Shown here piece by piece: positions 1 through 7,167 of a DNA stretch of 64,000 nucleotides (its first letter is position 1; every line of letters starts with the position of its first letter). The stretch lies in NCBI GenBank assembly GCA_937139475.1, contig CAKZQF010000112.1, positions 1 through 64,000 of the forward strand, read 5' to 3'. The stretch comes from an uncultured Gammaproteobacteria bacterium. Lineage in GTDB: Bacteria > Pseudomonadota > Gammaproteobacteria > Enterobacterales > Psychrobiaceae. Both the position numbers and the translations under genes were made by a program. The notes under the pieces were generated by a model that was not told the origin of the DNA, did no database searches, and saw only the letters and a program-made list of their open reading frames with translations.

Positions 1-275
1 AGTGCTTTTAGTTGTGCTTTAATTCCCTCTATATCAAGCTCTGTGTCATCTAGGTCTAATCGTAACAGCGTGAAGTTGTCGTGCTTAATCGCCTGCTCTT
101 TACGCTTGTTAATGGCATCATGTGACGCAATAACTGCTGATTTGTTTTTGGCTTCTTTCGCCGTTTTAAAAGCTGTAACAGGTAAGCCTGAGCAAAGGAG
201 AACTAAGTCTTTCCATGCTATATAGGAAAAATTTCCCGTCTGAGCGACACTTGCCGCGTATAAAAAATATATCAT
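1..275 (-). CDS. Partial primase/replication-like protein of the island (N-terminal 91 residues)
   Basis: An open frame on the minus strand starts with ATG at 275 and runs off the left edge. It begins MIYFLYAASVAQTGNF, then has a Trp-Lys-Asp-Leu segment near residue 21, a Lys/Ala-rich stretch (residues 36-60) and an acidic motif LRLDLDDTEL at about residues 71-80. A start in this form followed by an LDLDD-type acidic motif resembles the N-terminal part of primase-polymerase-type replication proteins carried by P4-like islands; that assignment is from memory of the family and is an inference. A GGAG at about 10 bases before the ATG can serve as ribosome binding site. It is the last gene of the minus-strand island block visible here. 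Only the N-terminus can be judged. Confidence 0.55.
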   Translation of the reverse strand, partial: MIYFLYAASVAQTGNFSYIAWKDLVLLCSGLPVTAFKTAKEAKNKSAVIASHDAINKRKEQAIKHDNFTLLRLDLDDTELDIEGIKAQLKA

Positions 276-343
276 CCTTGATATACTCCAATAATGCTGG
301 AGGCTGTTTCCGTCAAGAGCTAACCACCAGCGAGTTAAAAGGA

Positions 344-367
344 GCCTACTTAGCTGTAGGCTTTTTT
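344..367 (+). terminator. Hairpin plus T-run between the zinc protein and the primase-like gene
   Basis: GCCTAC, a six-base loop and GTAGGC are followed directly by six T on the plus strand. Read on the minus strand the same hairpin is followed by TCCTTTT. It would stop rightward transcription entering the island gene block, or weakly separate the two minus-strand genes on its sides. Confidence 0.5.
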
Positions 368-410
368 AATTCTTCACTGCGACTGTTTATTTTGCCGCTT
401 GCGAGGCTTT

Positions 411-719
411 CTATTTTTGTGCTTTGCAATCAAGCCAAGTGTTCCCCTTGTGTTGTGTGAGTGATAGTACTGGTTTGGCTTCACAGTGCTCACACCAGAA
501 GTGAATATTTAAACCATGCCGCCAACGGCTAGGATTGCCTTCAAGCTCATTATCAATTGAAACTTTACCATTTCCGACTATTAAATGAAGGCCTGCTTCA
601 GCGTCTTCTTCACGCTCAAAAACCTCTATTCTGTCGTGGTGCAAATAATTGCCACCACAAAATGGACATAGTAGTATGCGACCTAACTCAGTGGCTCGTT
701 CTTCAAAACTTAAACTCAT
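411..719 (-). CDS. Small phage/island protein with two CxxC pairs (zinc-ribbon-like)
   Basis: A 102-residue protein with CPFCGG near residue 18 and a second pair CEHC near residue 76, the usual layout of a zinc-binding ribbon in short phage and island proteins of the Lar/restriction-alleviation-like type. Between the pairs lies an acidic stretch (EVFEREEDAEAG). No enzyme motif is seen. It sits between the primase-like gene and a DUF5681-like gene, all on the minus strand, so it probably belongs to the replication/accessory block of the island. The likely function, nucleic-acid or protein binding through zinc, is an inference. Confidence 0.6.
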   Translation of the reverse strand: MSLSFEERATELGRILLCPFCGGNYLHHDRIEVFEREEDAEAGLHLIVGNGKVSIDNELEGNPSRWRHGLNIHFWCEHCEAKPVLSLTQHKGNTWLDCKAQK

Positions 720-795
720 ATCGATTTACTCCTTTAAAAAGATCATATTCAGCTAGCCAAATAAGCATTGCTTACTGCCAAATAATGGCCAAGTT

Positions 796-1080
796 TCAGT
801 AATCAACTGCTCTAACAGTGTTATACTTCCTAGTGATGTCTTCTACTAGTACTGCGTGTTTTATCTCCTCACTTTGCGCTGCAATACCTACTAGATGTGG
901 TGCTGGTTTAGATAGCGAAAAATTCAATACTAACTTGCACGCTTCGATGTCTCCTTTGGCAACATGCTCAGCAATCACCGCTTTGGCTTGCTCTATGGTC
1001 GATTGTTCAAATAGGTTAACTTTGTTTCTTGTGCCCAATTGCCGGCCGCCTGTTTTTTCTCTTCCTTTCTCAAATCCCAT
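796..1080 (-). CDS. Small basic phage-type protein (DUF5681-like N-terminus)
   Basis: A 94-residue protein starting with a basic, Gly-rich segment (GGRQLGTRNKVN at about residues 11-22), which resembles the opening of DUF5681-type proteins found next to phage packaging or island genes. The remainder looks like a short helical domain (about residues 25-60). AGAGGTG lies a few bases before the ATG and supports this start. No catalytic motif is visible. The function is unknown; a DNA-associated role is a guess from the basic N-terminus and context. Confidence 0.5.
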   Translation of the reverse strand: MGFEKGREKTGGRQLGTRNKVNLFEQSTIEQAKAVIAEHVAKGDIEACKLVLNFSLSKPAPHLVGIAAQSEEIKHAVLVEDITRKYNTVRAVDY

Positions 1081-1264
1081 AAATCACCTCTATTTTTATC
1101 TACTTTAGAATGGTTTTTACTTCCCAGCTCCAGCCAAAGATGTAACTCCTGGTAATCGGTAGCCTTTTTCTTACAACTTAGCCAAATCACTTGGGCTAAA
1201 GCTTTACGCCGCCCCTAGGAGCATTAACAATATAATTTTACTCTTTGAGTGCAGCACACTTATG

Positions 1265-1519
1265 CTAATCAATGTTCAATAAATCCTCCGTGCGTTTCAC
1301 TTTCAGGGATGTAACAAGCGCCTTTATTTGTGCCGGACTTTGTCCAGCGATGCGAGCCTGAAGAACGGCATCAAGTTCATGCTGTAAATAACCGATCGCA
1401 CGATTTCCTAATGGGATTGAACTGGGCATTAATCCCTGTTTGATTTGATTAAATAAAGTGGATTTACTGAAAGCAAATTGCTTCAGTAGCGCGGGTTGTT
1501 TTACGATTTGTATGTTCAT
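1265..1519 (-). CDS. AlpA-family transcriptional regulator
   Basis: An 84-residue protein with a helix-turn-helix of the AlpA type: FAFSKSTLFNQIKQGLMP, followed by the family pattern LGNRAIGYLQHELDAVLQARI. AlpA proteins are small MerR-like regulators of P4-type islands that control excision or replication genes. An upstream in-frame ATG at 1567 exists, but the start at 1519 is preferred because AAGGA lies eight bases before it and family members begin this way. Upstream is a 430-base non-coding region with three similar dyads that are good candidates for its own or a partner's binding sites. The C-terminal tail (ALVTSLKVKR...) is typical of the island subgroup. Confidence 0.8.
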   Translation of the reverse strand: MNIQIVKQPALLKQFAFSKSTLFNQIKQGLMPSSIPLGNRAIGYLQHELDAVLQARIAGQSPAQIKALVTSLKVKRTEDLLNID

Positions 1520-1950
1520 TTGAAAATCCTTTTCTTTTTTGAATAATTGCAGTGCAACGGGTGCCATTGCTGAACATTAAAAGCTTATGACATGCTTTGG
1601 ATTTTATCTACTCAATGGTGTGTCACCATTAGGGGGGAATGGTGACACACCATCCCTCAAACTCTTGCTATCGCCGACATCTATGGTGTACAACCATTCT
1701 ATTTGTGAATGACACTCGTGAACCACACTTGAACTTGATTACTCCCTTTAAACATAGTTTTTTAATAAAACCACCGATTATCTATCAAGTGTTTTATTAA
1801 AATTTTTCGCGGGTAGATTGTTGTAATATATGTGTTGATTTAATGAATCAAAAAAGTGGGGGGGGATTCACATGGGATGCTTGAATTCTCACGAAATGAG
1901 TCGTCATTTAACGGTGGGATAATATGCCACAGCATATTATCCCAATGATC
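1520..1950. other. Long non-coding control region of the island
   Basis: No credible gene is seen here. Besides the three dyads at 1615-1697 the stretch holds an AT-rich inverted repeat with 11-base arms (1761-1771 and 1791-1801) followed by a short T-run, and an inverted repeat with 13-base arms and a four-base loop (1915-1927 and 1932-1944) directly after the stop of the upstream gene at 1951. The last lacks a T-run on the relevant strand, so it may be a stabilising 3' stem rather than a terminator. Poly-G tracts occur at about 1632 and 1857. Confidence 0.6.
1615..1697. promoter_or_regulatory. Three ATGGTG/CACCAT-type dyads upstream of the AlpA-like gene
   Basis: Two dyads, ATGGTG-TGT-CACCAT (1615-1629) and its reverse complement ATGGTG-ACA-CACCAT (1639-1653), are separated so that 1615-1630 and 1638-1653 together also form a perfect 16-base inverted repeat with a seven-base G-rich loop. 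A third, looser copy, ATGGT-GTACA-ACCAT, is at 1683-1697. The three lie 96 to 178 bases upstream of the AlpA-like start. Repeated dyads of one sequence in a control region are what operators of a dimeric regulator look like. The binding protein is unknown. Confidence 0.6.
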
Positions 1951-2691
1951 CTATTTTGATTTATTTCTATCGCTTAAGGGAAGCCATTCATCTAAACTAG
2001 AACTTTGTACACTTCCGTATTTACACCCCTTAGCAGGCGATGCATTAATAATATTTTCAATTAAACCAGTTTCCTTTTCATCGATTCCCACTATTTCAAT
2101 AACATATTTTCTTACCTGTGCTTTAGTTGGAGTCTTCATAGTTTTAGGTAAGTTACGCCAGCACGCTTTAAATACGCTGTACCCATAGTAAAGGCTGTCT
2201 GGTGTATCTTCGTTGCAAAAATCAGCACCGCTGATTTCTTTGATTTTATAATCGTCGATTTTGGATAATTTAAGACTTTCCTCTAGATCAAGTAAGTTTG
2301 CTTTATCTTTTTCACCCTTTACGTAAAGCCATCTAGTCGCACTGATTATTGTTATGATGGTTTCTTCTAGTATTGGCATCCGAATGTTACTGCCGTCTAA
2401 TGCTGTATATTTGGGCTCTAGTAACTCGATAAGTGTCGTTTGTGTTGTTTCAGCAGGATTAGCTAGGCGTTGATAGGCTATCGAGATTTGCATGAGCAGA
2501 GCATCTTTGATATTCATTGCCTCTCGCACTTTGTCTTTTAGCGAAATCTTATTTTCAGGTTTCGAATCATGTTCTTCTGCAAAACGCCTCCAAAGAACTG
2601 GAATTTTTGTATGTTCTTCGTTTAAACCCATTGCAACTAGCGCTATCTCCTCAGCAGTAAGGCCGCTTTTATACTTTGTATCTATTTTCAT
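1951..2691 (-). CDS. Unknown 246-residue island protein, third gene of the integrase operon
   Basis: I do not recognise this protein. It looks soluble and mostly helical, with no signal peptide or membrane segment. Visible features are an N-terminal helix (LTAEEIALVAMGL), a basic stretch SLKDKVREAMNIKDAL near residue 50, a Trp-containing segment ATRWLYVKGEKDKANLL near residues 117-133 and an aromatic patch SLYYGYSVFKACWRNLP near residues 166-182. AGGA lies eight bases before the ATG. The gene starts 12 bases after the stop of the small recombinase-tail gene, which itself overlaps the integrase, so all three should be one transcript. Genes beside the integrase of P4-like islands are often cargo, including defence genes; such a role here is only inference from position. 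Confidence 0.7.
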   Translation of the reverse strand: MKIDTKYKSGLTAEEIALVAMGLNEEHTKIPVLWRRFAEEHDSKPENKISLKDKVREAMNIKDALLMQISIAYQRLANPAETTQTTLIELLEPKYTALDGSNIRMPILEETIITIISATRWLYVKGEKDKANLLDLEESLKLSKIDDYKIKEISGADFCNEDTPDSLYYGYSVFKACWRNLPKTMKTPTKAQVRKYVIEIVGIDEKETGLIENIINASPAKGCKYGSVQSSSLDEWLPLSDRNKSK

Positions 2692-2703
2692 ATTAAATTT
2701 CCT

Positions 2704-3015
2704 TTAGGTTATAGCCCCAATAGTTGAGGCTATCCTATGTGAGCATTCGCTAACGTAAGCCCCCCACCATTCAATTATTTTTTTACGCTGATCAAAGTAT
2801 GTAGAATAGTTATAAGATTGACTCACCGCACTACCCACTTTATGTGCCAGTAAACACTCTGAAACGTCATAGGCAAAGCCCTGTTCGCTTAATGTTGTCT
2901 GGCTACCGACATTGAAATAGTGCTGTATAGACGCGATACAAGAGCAAAGTTCAAATAAAGGGGAATTATCATCTCTGCTTTCATCTACAAATACCAAGTA
3001 ATAGCTAAATTCCAT
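2704..3015 (-). CDS. Small protein resembling the C-terminal tail of a P4-type integrase
   Basis: A 103-residue ORF. Residues from about 37 onward align with the end of the neighbouring integrase: both have LxEQGF, LAH, a Tyr-Asn pair (the position of the nucleophilic tyrosine), Tyr-Phe, Arg-Lys and Trp-Trp, roughly 21 of 50 positions identical by eye. The first 36 residues show no match, and the upstream catalytic Arg and His-x-x-Arg motifs are absent, so it cannot be a recombinase by itself. It has its own AAGGA six bases before the ATG, which overlaps the integrase stop. It may be the remnant of an older integrase or a retained small protein; the divergence argues against a recent duplication. 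Confidence 0.55.
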   Translation of the reverse strand: MEFSYYLVFVDESRDDNSPLFELCSCIASIQHYFNVGSQTTLSEQGFAYDVSECLLAHKVGSAVSQSYNYSTYFDQRKKIIEWWGAYVSECSHRIASTIGAIT

Positions 3016-4258
3016 TGATAATCCTTAATGCTTTGCCTTTACCGCCAGTGGCTATCGGTATGTCACGTTCGGCAGCTTGAATAAAATCAGACCACCAGCA
3101 CATCATTATTTTTCTGCGCGCAAAATATTCAGCACGATTATAAGCGCGTCTTACCTCGTTGTTATCAACATGGGCTAATGCTGACTCAATAACATCAGCA
3201 TCAAACCCCTGCTCATTTAATGCGGTACTGGCGATTGACCTCATGCCATGTGAAACCAAACGGTTTTTAAAGCCCATGCGTTTTATTGCACGATTAGCTG
3301 TTTGAGAGTTGCAAGGTTCACTTGGTTTTCTATCACTTGGGAACACATGCTCTCGGTGTGCGCTTAAAGGCTTCATGCGCTCAAGAATTGCTATTGCTTG
3401 ATCGGTCAATGGAATAACGTGCTGCCGTTTTTTCTTCATACGTTCTGGCGGTATAGTCCAAGTTCTTTCTTCTAAGTCGATTTCAGCCCATAACGTTCCT
3501 GATGCTTCATAAGGTCTAACCATTGTGTGAAGTTGCCACTCAATCAAGCATCGGGTAGTTAACTTAATGCTGGCGAAAGAAATGGCTTTCATAAACTCGG
3601 GCAATTCTTCGGGTTTAATGGTCAACATGTTTGTTGCTTTGGGGGGTTCAAATGCTGCTCTGATGCCAGCTAATGGGTTATGATGAGTTAGCCCTGTATT
3701 AACAGCATAGGTCATTACGCCGTTTAAATACCCTATCAACTTACTTGTTGTTTCTAACGTGCCTCGGGCAGCTAACGGCTTAATAGCAGCTATCACCTCT
3801 GGTGCTAAAAGCTTGTCTATTGCTCGATGTCCCAACGTTGGAAATAAGTGGTTTTCAAACGTTCGCCAAATGCTGGTAGCAGTGCTCTCTGCAATCTTGG
3901 TCTTTTTTATTTCAAACCAATCAAGGGTTACATTTCTTAAGGTATGACTAGCAGCAAGCGCCTCTTGTACAAGTTTGTCATCTCGTGACTCTTTGGGATC
4001 TTGCCCTTGGGTTAGCATTTCTTTGGATTGAGCGCGGCATTTTCTGGCGTCTGCTAAAGATAATGTTGGGTATTGCCCCAAGCTTAAGTTCTTGCGCTTT
4101 TTAGTTACGGGGTGATAGTAGTTGAATAACCATAATTTAGAACCCTTTGGCTTAACTCTCAGTATTAAACCGTCACCATCAGATAGGACATACTCCTTAT
4201 CTTTAGGTTTGGCGTTCTTAACCTCTGTATTGGTCAATGGTTTAGTGATTCTAGGCAT
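3005..4258 (-). CDS. P4-family tyrosine recombinase (island integrase)
   Basis: A 417-residue integrase with an N-terminal DUF4102-type arm-binding domain (SDGDGLILRVKPKGSKLW, then LGQYPTLSLADAR), a central core-binding domain, and the C-terminal catalytic domain with Arg in MVRPYEA, Lys near KKRQHVIPLT, His-x-x-Arg in SHGMRS, His in LAHV and Tyr in AYNR. It catalyses site-specific insertion and excision of the island. The start at 4258 (MPRITKPL) is chosen over the upstream in-frame ATG at 4348 because GAAGGGA precedes it and the family begins there. It faces away from the 3' end of tRNA-Leu 180 bases upstream, the usual arrangement for tRNA-targeted islands. Its stop overlaps the next small gene. 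Confidence 0.93.
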   Translation of the reverse strand: MPRITKPLTNTEVKNAKPKDKEYVLSDGDGLILRVKPKGSKLWLFNYYHPVTKKRKNLSLGQYPTLSLADARKCRAQSKEMLTQGQDPKESRDDKLVQEALAASHTLRNVTLDWFEIKKTKIAESTATSIWRTFENHLFPTLGHRAIDKLLAPEVIAAIKPLAARGTLETTSKLIGYLNGVMTYAVNTGLTHHNPLAGIRAAFEPPKATNMLTIKPEELPEFMKAISFASIKLTTRCLIEWQLHTMVRPYEASGTLWAEIDLEERTWTIPPERMKKKRQHVIPLTDQAIAILERMKPLSAHREHVFPSDRKPSEPCNSQTANRAIKRMGFKNRLVSHGMRSIASTALNEQGFDADVIESALAHVDNNEVRRAYNRAEYFARRKIMMCWWSDFIQAAERDIPIATGGKGKALRIINGI

Positions 4259-4273
4259 GTTTAAATCCCTTCG

Positions 4274-4328
4274 TAGTAACACTGAGTTTAGTAACACCGC
4301 GCTGGTGTTACTAAGAATGTTACTAAAG
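4274..4328. promoter_or_regulatory. Four TAGTAACA-type repeats between integrase and attachment site
   Basis: The core TAGTAACA occurs twice in one orientation (4274-4281, 4289-4296) and twice inverted (TGTTACTA at 4306-4313 and 4319-4326). The inner pair forms a perfect inverted repeat with 11-base arms and a five-base spacer (4288-4298/4304-4314). The cluster lies just upstream of the integrase start and near the tRNA, where arm-type integrase sites, excisionase sites or an int operator are expected. Which protein binds is not visible. Confidence 0.6.
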
Positions 4329-4370
4329 TTTGTGGATTTAATAAACACCCATAGATTCTCTTAGGGCATA

Positions 4371-4412
4371 AAAAAACCCGACAACCTTGTTTTAATTAGG
4401 TTATCGGGTCTT
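4371..4412 (-). terminator. Terminator behind tRNA-Leu
   Basis: On the minus strand CCCGATAACCT pairs with AGGTTGTCGGG (11 base pairs with one G-U in RNA) and is followed by a run of seven T. It lies 26 bases after the end of the tRNA, between it and the integrase, and would end the secG/tRNA transcript. A second small hairpin (GGTTCT-CAT-AGAACC, 4417-4431) lies between it and the tRNA. Confidence 0.85.
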
Positions 4413-4437
4413 TAATGGTTCTCATAGAACCTTGTGT

Positions 4438-4522
4438 TGGTGCGGATGGGGGGACTTGAACCCCCACGCCCTAAAGCACTACCCCCTCAAGGTAGCGTGT
4501 CTACCAATTCCACCACATCCGC
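4438..4522 (-). tRNA. leuU: tRNA-Leu(GAG) with encoded CCA
   Basis: The minus strand reads GCGGATG at the 5' end and CATCCGC-A-CCA at the 3' end, with a long variable arm of class II type, D-arm GGTGGAATTGGTAGACACG, anticodon stem CTACC/GGTAG around the loop TTGAGGG (anticodon GAG) and T-arm loop GTTCAAG. Gene order secG-tRNA-Leu matches enterobacterial leuU. The island integrase lies on the 3' side, so the 3' part of this gene is the probable attachment core (attR or attL); no second copy of that part occurs in 1-4430. Confidence 0.96.
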
Positions 4523-4542
4523 GAAACTTGTTTATTCAGTGA

Positions 4543-4881
4543 TTACTTAGGTACGTCACTGTCTTTTTTAGCAGGTACATCTGTAGCTACTGGAATACTT
4601 TGCTCAGTTGTTTGAGTCTCTAAGTTTTCGAACTCGCTTGTTTGATTAGCGCGTTCTGCCGTTAGGTTACCCAAAATCAAGCTTAGAACAAAAAATACTG
4701 TTGCTAGTACACCTGTACTGCGCGTCAGGAAGTTACCTGCGCCAGATGAACCAAACAATGTGCCGCTGCCGCCACTACCGAACGACGCGCCCATATCGGC
4801 ACCCTTGCCTTGTTGAACTAATACTAGGCCAACGATGCCCAAGGCTACAACTAAATAAATTACAATAAGTACTTCGTACAT
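4543..4881 (-). CDS. secG: Preprotein translocase subunit SecG
   Basis: A 112-residue membrane protein, auxiliary subunit of the SecYEG channel. The first membrane helix spans about residues 2-22 (VLIVIYLVVALGIVGLVLVQ), followed by the family stretch QQGKGADMGASFGSGGSGTLFGS, then the second helix near residues 52-72. The tail is hydrophilic and acidic. The start ATG shares its first base with the stop of tpiA (TAATG), so translation is coupled. The tRNA-Leu gene follows 20 bases after the stop and is probably on the same transcript. Confidence 0.96.
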   Translation of the reverse strand: MYEVLIVIYLVVALGIVGLVLVQQGKGADMGASFGSGGSGTLFGSSGAGNFLTRSTGVLATVFFVLSLILGNLTAERANQTSEFENLETQTTEQSIPVATDVPAKKDSDVPK

Positions 4882-5648
4882 TACTTGTTACTCTGTGCGT
4901 TTTGGCAAATAGCCATAAATTTCTCGCTCACTAGACTGGCTCCGCCAACTAATGCACCATTTATGTCATTTTGCTTGAATAGTTCAGCAGCGTTTTTTTC
5001 ATTTACGCTACCGCCATATAAAATTCTTACACCTGCGGCGACTTCATCGTCATATTTAGCCAAATGGCTACGAATAAACTGATGAACTTCTTGTGCCTGC
5101 TCTGGCGTTGCGCTCTTTCCAGTACCGATAGCCCAAACAGGCTCATAGGCGATAATACCTTGCTCGAACGATTTTATACCGCAAAGCTCGATTACCGCAT
5201 CGATGTCTTTAGCAATAACGTTAAATGTTTGTTCATTATCACGTTCTTGCTCAGATTCACCAGTACATAATATTGGAGTAATTTGATTAGTCAATGCTAC
5301 GTTATATTTTTTCGCAACAAGCTCTGGCGTTTCACCATAAATACTACGGCGCTCAGAGTGACCAACAATTACAAACTTAGCATTTACTTCATGTAGCATT
5401 GCCGTTGAAATCTCACCGGTAAATGCACCTGAATCGTTTTCGTTTAAGTTCTGAGCACCCACTGCAATTGCAGAGCTGTGCTTGGCAACTTGATATGAAA
5501 ATCGTTCCAAGTAAACGCTAGGAGGACAAACTAACACATCAATATCTGATAATGCTTCGGCATCAAATTGTTGAGCGAACTCACTAATCAATGCGTTATT
5601 ACCGTTCATTTTCCAATTCGCAGCAATAAAAGGTTTTAATCCACTCAT
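4881..5648 (-). CDS. tpiA: Triosephosphate isomerase
   Basis: A 255-residue TIM-barrel enzyme that interconverts dihydroxyacetone phosphate and glyceraldehyde 3-phosphate in glycolysis. Seen: AANWKMNG with the substrate-binding Asn and Lys near residue 10, the catalytic His in VGHSERR, the catalytic Glu in AYEPVWAIGTG with the mobile loop, and the C-terminal phosphate motifs LYGGSV and GALVGGASL. The start at 5648 is preferred over an in-frame ATG at 5675 because GGAG lies eight bases before it. Placement between glmM and secG is usual for Shewanella/Alteromonas-type genomes. Confidence 0.96.
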   Translation of the reverse strand: MSGLKPFIAANWKMNGNNALISEFAQQFDAEALSDIDVLVCPPSVYLERFSYQVAKHSSAIAVGAQNLNENDSGAFTGEISTAMLHEVNAKFVIVGHSERRSIYGETPELVAKKYNVALTNQITPILCTGESEQERDNEQTFNVIAKDIDAVIELCGIKSFEQGIIAYEPVWAIGTGKSATPEQAQEVHQFIRSHLAKYDDEVAAGVRILYGGSVNEKNAAELFKQNDINGALVGGASLVSEKFMAICQNAQSNK

Positions 5649-5780
5649 ATTTGTTTCTCCAATAAAGCGCGGCAATAGTAACGATTCTTGACTAGGGTTA
5701 CAAGAACGATTAACAAATAAATCTTGTTTTACAACCGTTCGCCTTTTTTTTAGTCGCTAATTAAGTTTTTAAGCTACTAC

Positions 5781-7121
5781 TTAACCACAAACCGATTTTA
5801 CAACATCGCTAATGTCATTGGCATGTTGCGTCACTTCATCAAGATCAACACCCTCCACCATAACGCGAATTAATGGCTCGGTGCCTGATTTACGTAACAG
5901 CACCCGACCACGATCGCCAAGCGTGCTTTCCGCGCTTGCAACCGCTGCTAACACTTGCTCATTGGCTAGCGGATCGCTATCGCCTTTAAAGCGCACGTTA
6001 ATCAATAACTGTGGCAGTAATGTCATGCCTTTGCGAAGCTCTTGTAAGCTCATGCCAGATTTTAATACTGCGGTTAATATAAGCAGTGCAGCAATCACAC
6101 CGTCACCTGTGGTGTTATGATCCAGGGAGATAATGTGACCTGAGTTTTCGCCACCTATTTTCCAATTATGCTCGGATAATTTCTCCATCACATAACGATC
6201 ACCGACATCAGCTCTTACAAAGGGAATACCCAGGTCACGTAGCGCAATTTCAAGACCAAGATTACTCATCTTAGTACCAACGACACCGCCACCTAGCATG
6301 CCTGCTTTTAACGCTTCACGAACGATAATAAATAAAGTTTCATCACCGTCTAGCGCATCACCTTCATGATCAACCATCATTAAGCGATCGCCATCACCAT
6401 CAAGAGCGATTCCCATGTGCGCTTGGTGTTCTACAACAGATTTTTGAAGATTAGCTAAATCTGTCGCGCCATAGCCATCATTAATATTTAATCCATTTGG
6501 CTCACAACCAATGGAAATAACTTCGGCGCCGAGTTCGCTTAGGACAGCGGGTGCAATGTGATAAGTTGCGCCGTGCGCACAATCAACAACAAGCTTTAAG
6601 CCGTGCAGTGACAACGCATTAGGGAAGTTACTTTTACAAAATTCGATATAACGGCCAGCCGCATCATCGATGCGCGTAGCTTTACCTAACAGCTCAGATT
6701 CGACACAGCCCATGCCTTTGTCGATTTCAGCTTCGATAGCCAATTCAAGATCATCATCTAGCTTGGTGCCATCAGCTGAGAAAAACTTAATCCCGTTATC
6801 ATAAAATGGGTTATGCGATGCGCTGATAACAATACCAGCTTCTGCGCGGAACGTACGTGTTAAATAGGCAACAGCAGGGGTCGGCATTGGCCCCAGGAAC
6901 GCTGTGTTTATTCCAGCTGCAGATAGACCGGCTTCAAGTGCCGATTCCAACATGTAGCCGGATATGCGGGTATCCTTACCGATGATTACTTTCTTGGTAC
7001 CAACTTTTGAGAAGACTTTACCAGCGGCGTAGCCAAGTTTCATTGCAAACTCTGGCGTAATTTTACCTTCGCCGACTTTACCGCGCACGCCATCGGTGCC
7101 GAAATATTTACGTTGTGACAT
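5781..7121 (-). CDS. glmM: Phosphoglucosamine mutase
   Basis: A 446-residue enzyme that converts glucosamine 6-phosphate to glucosamine 1-phosphate for UDP-GlcNAc synthesis. Seen: the N-terminal [14 protein letters not shown], the phosphoserine loop [13 protein letters not shown] at about residue 100, the metal-binding DGDGDR near residue 242, the sugar-binding GENSGH near residue 325 and the phosphate-binding [12 protein letters not shown] near the C-terminus. Length matches the family. It lies downstream of folP with a 46-base gap, the conserved folP-glmM pair. Confidence 0.97.
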   Translation of the reverse strand: MSQRKYFGTDGVRGKVGEGKITPEFAMKLGYAAGKVFSKVGTKKVIIGKDTRISGYMLESALEAGLSAAGINTAFLGPMPTPAVAYLTRTFRAEAGIVISASHNPFYDNGIKFFSADGTKLDDDLELAIEAEIDKGMGCVESELLGKATRIDDAAGRYIEFCKSNFPNALSLHGLKLVVDCAHGATYHIAPAVLSELGAEVISIGCEPNGLNINDGYGATDLANLQKSVVEHQAHMGIALDGDGDRLMMVDHEGDALDGDETLFIIVREALKAGMLGGGVVGTKMSNLGLEIALRDLGIPFVRADVGDRYVMEKLSEHNWKIGGENSGHIISLDHNTTGDGVIAALLILTAVLKSGMSLQELRKGMTLLPQLLINVRFKGDSDPLANEQVLAAVASAESTLGDRGRVLLRKSGTEPLIRVMVEGVDLDEVTQHANDISDVVKSVCG

Positions 7122-7167
7122 TATTTTCCTTAATCCCTAAATCTAATTGCCGCCTATTTTGCGACAG

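Noticed and set aside
993-1190. A 65-residue minus-strand frame overlapping the start of the DUF5681-like gene
   Set aside because: It begins at a GTG, has no good ribosome binding site and overlaps 88 bases of a better supported gene that has AGAGGTG before its ATG.
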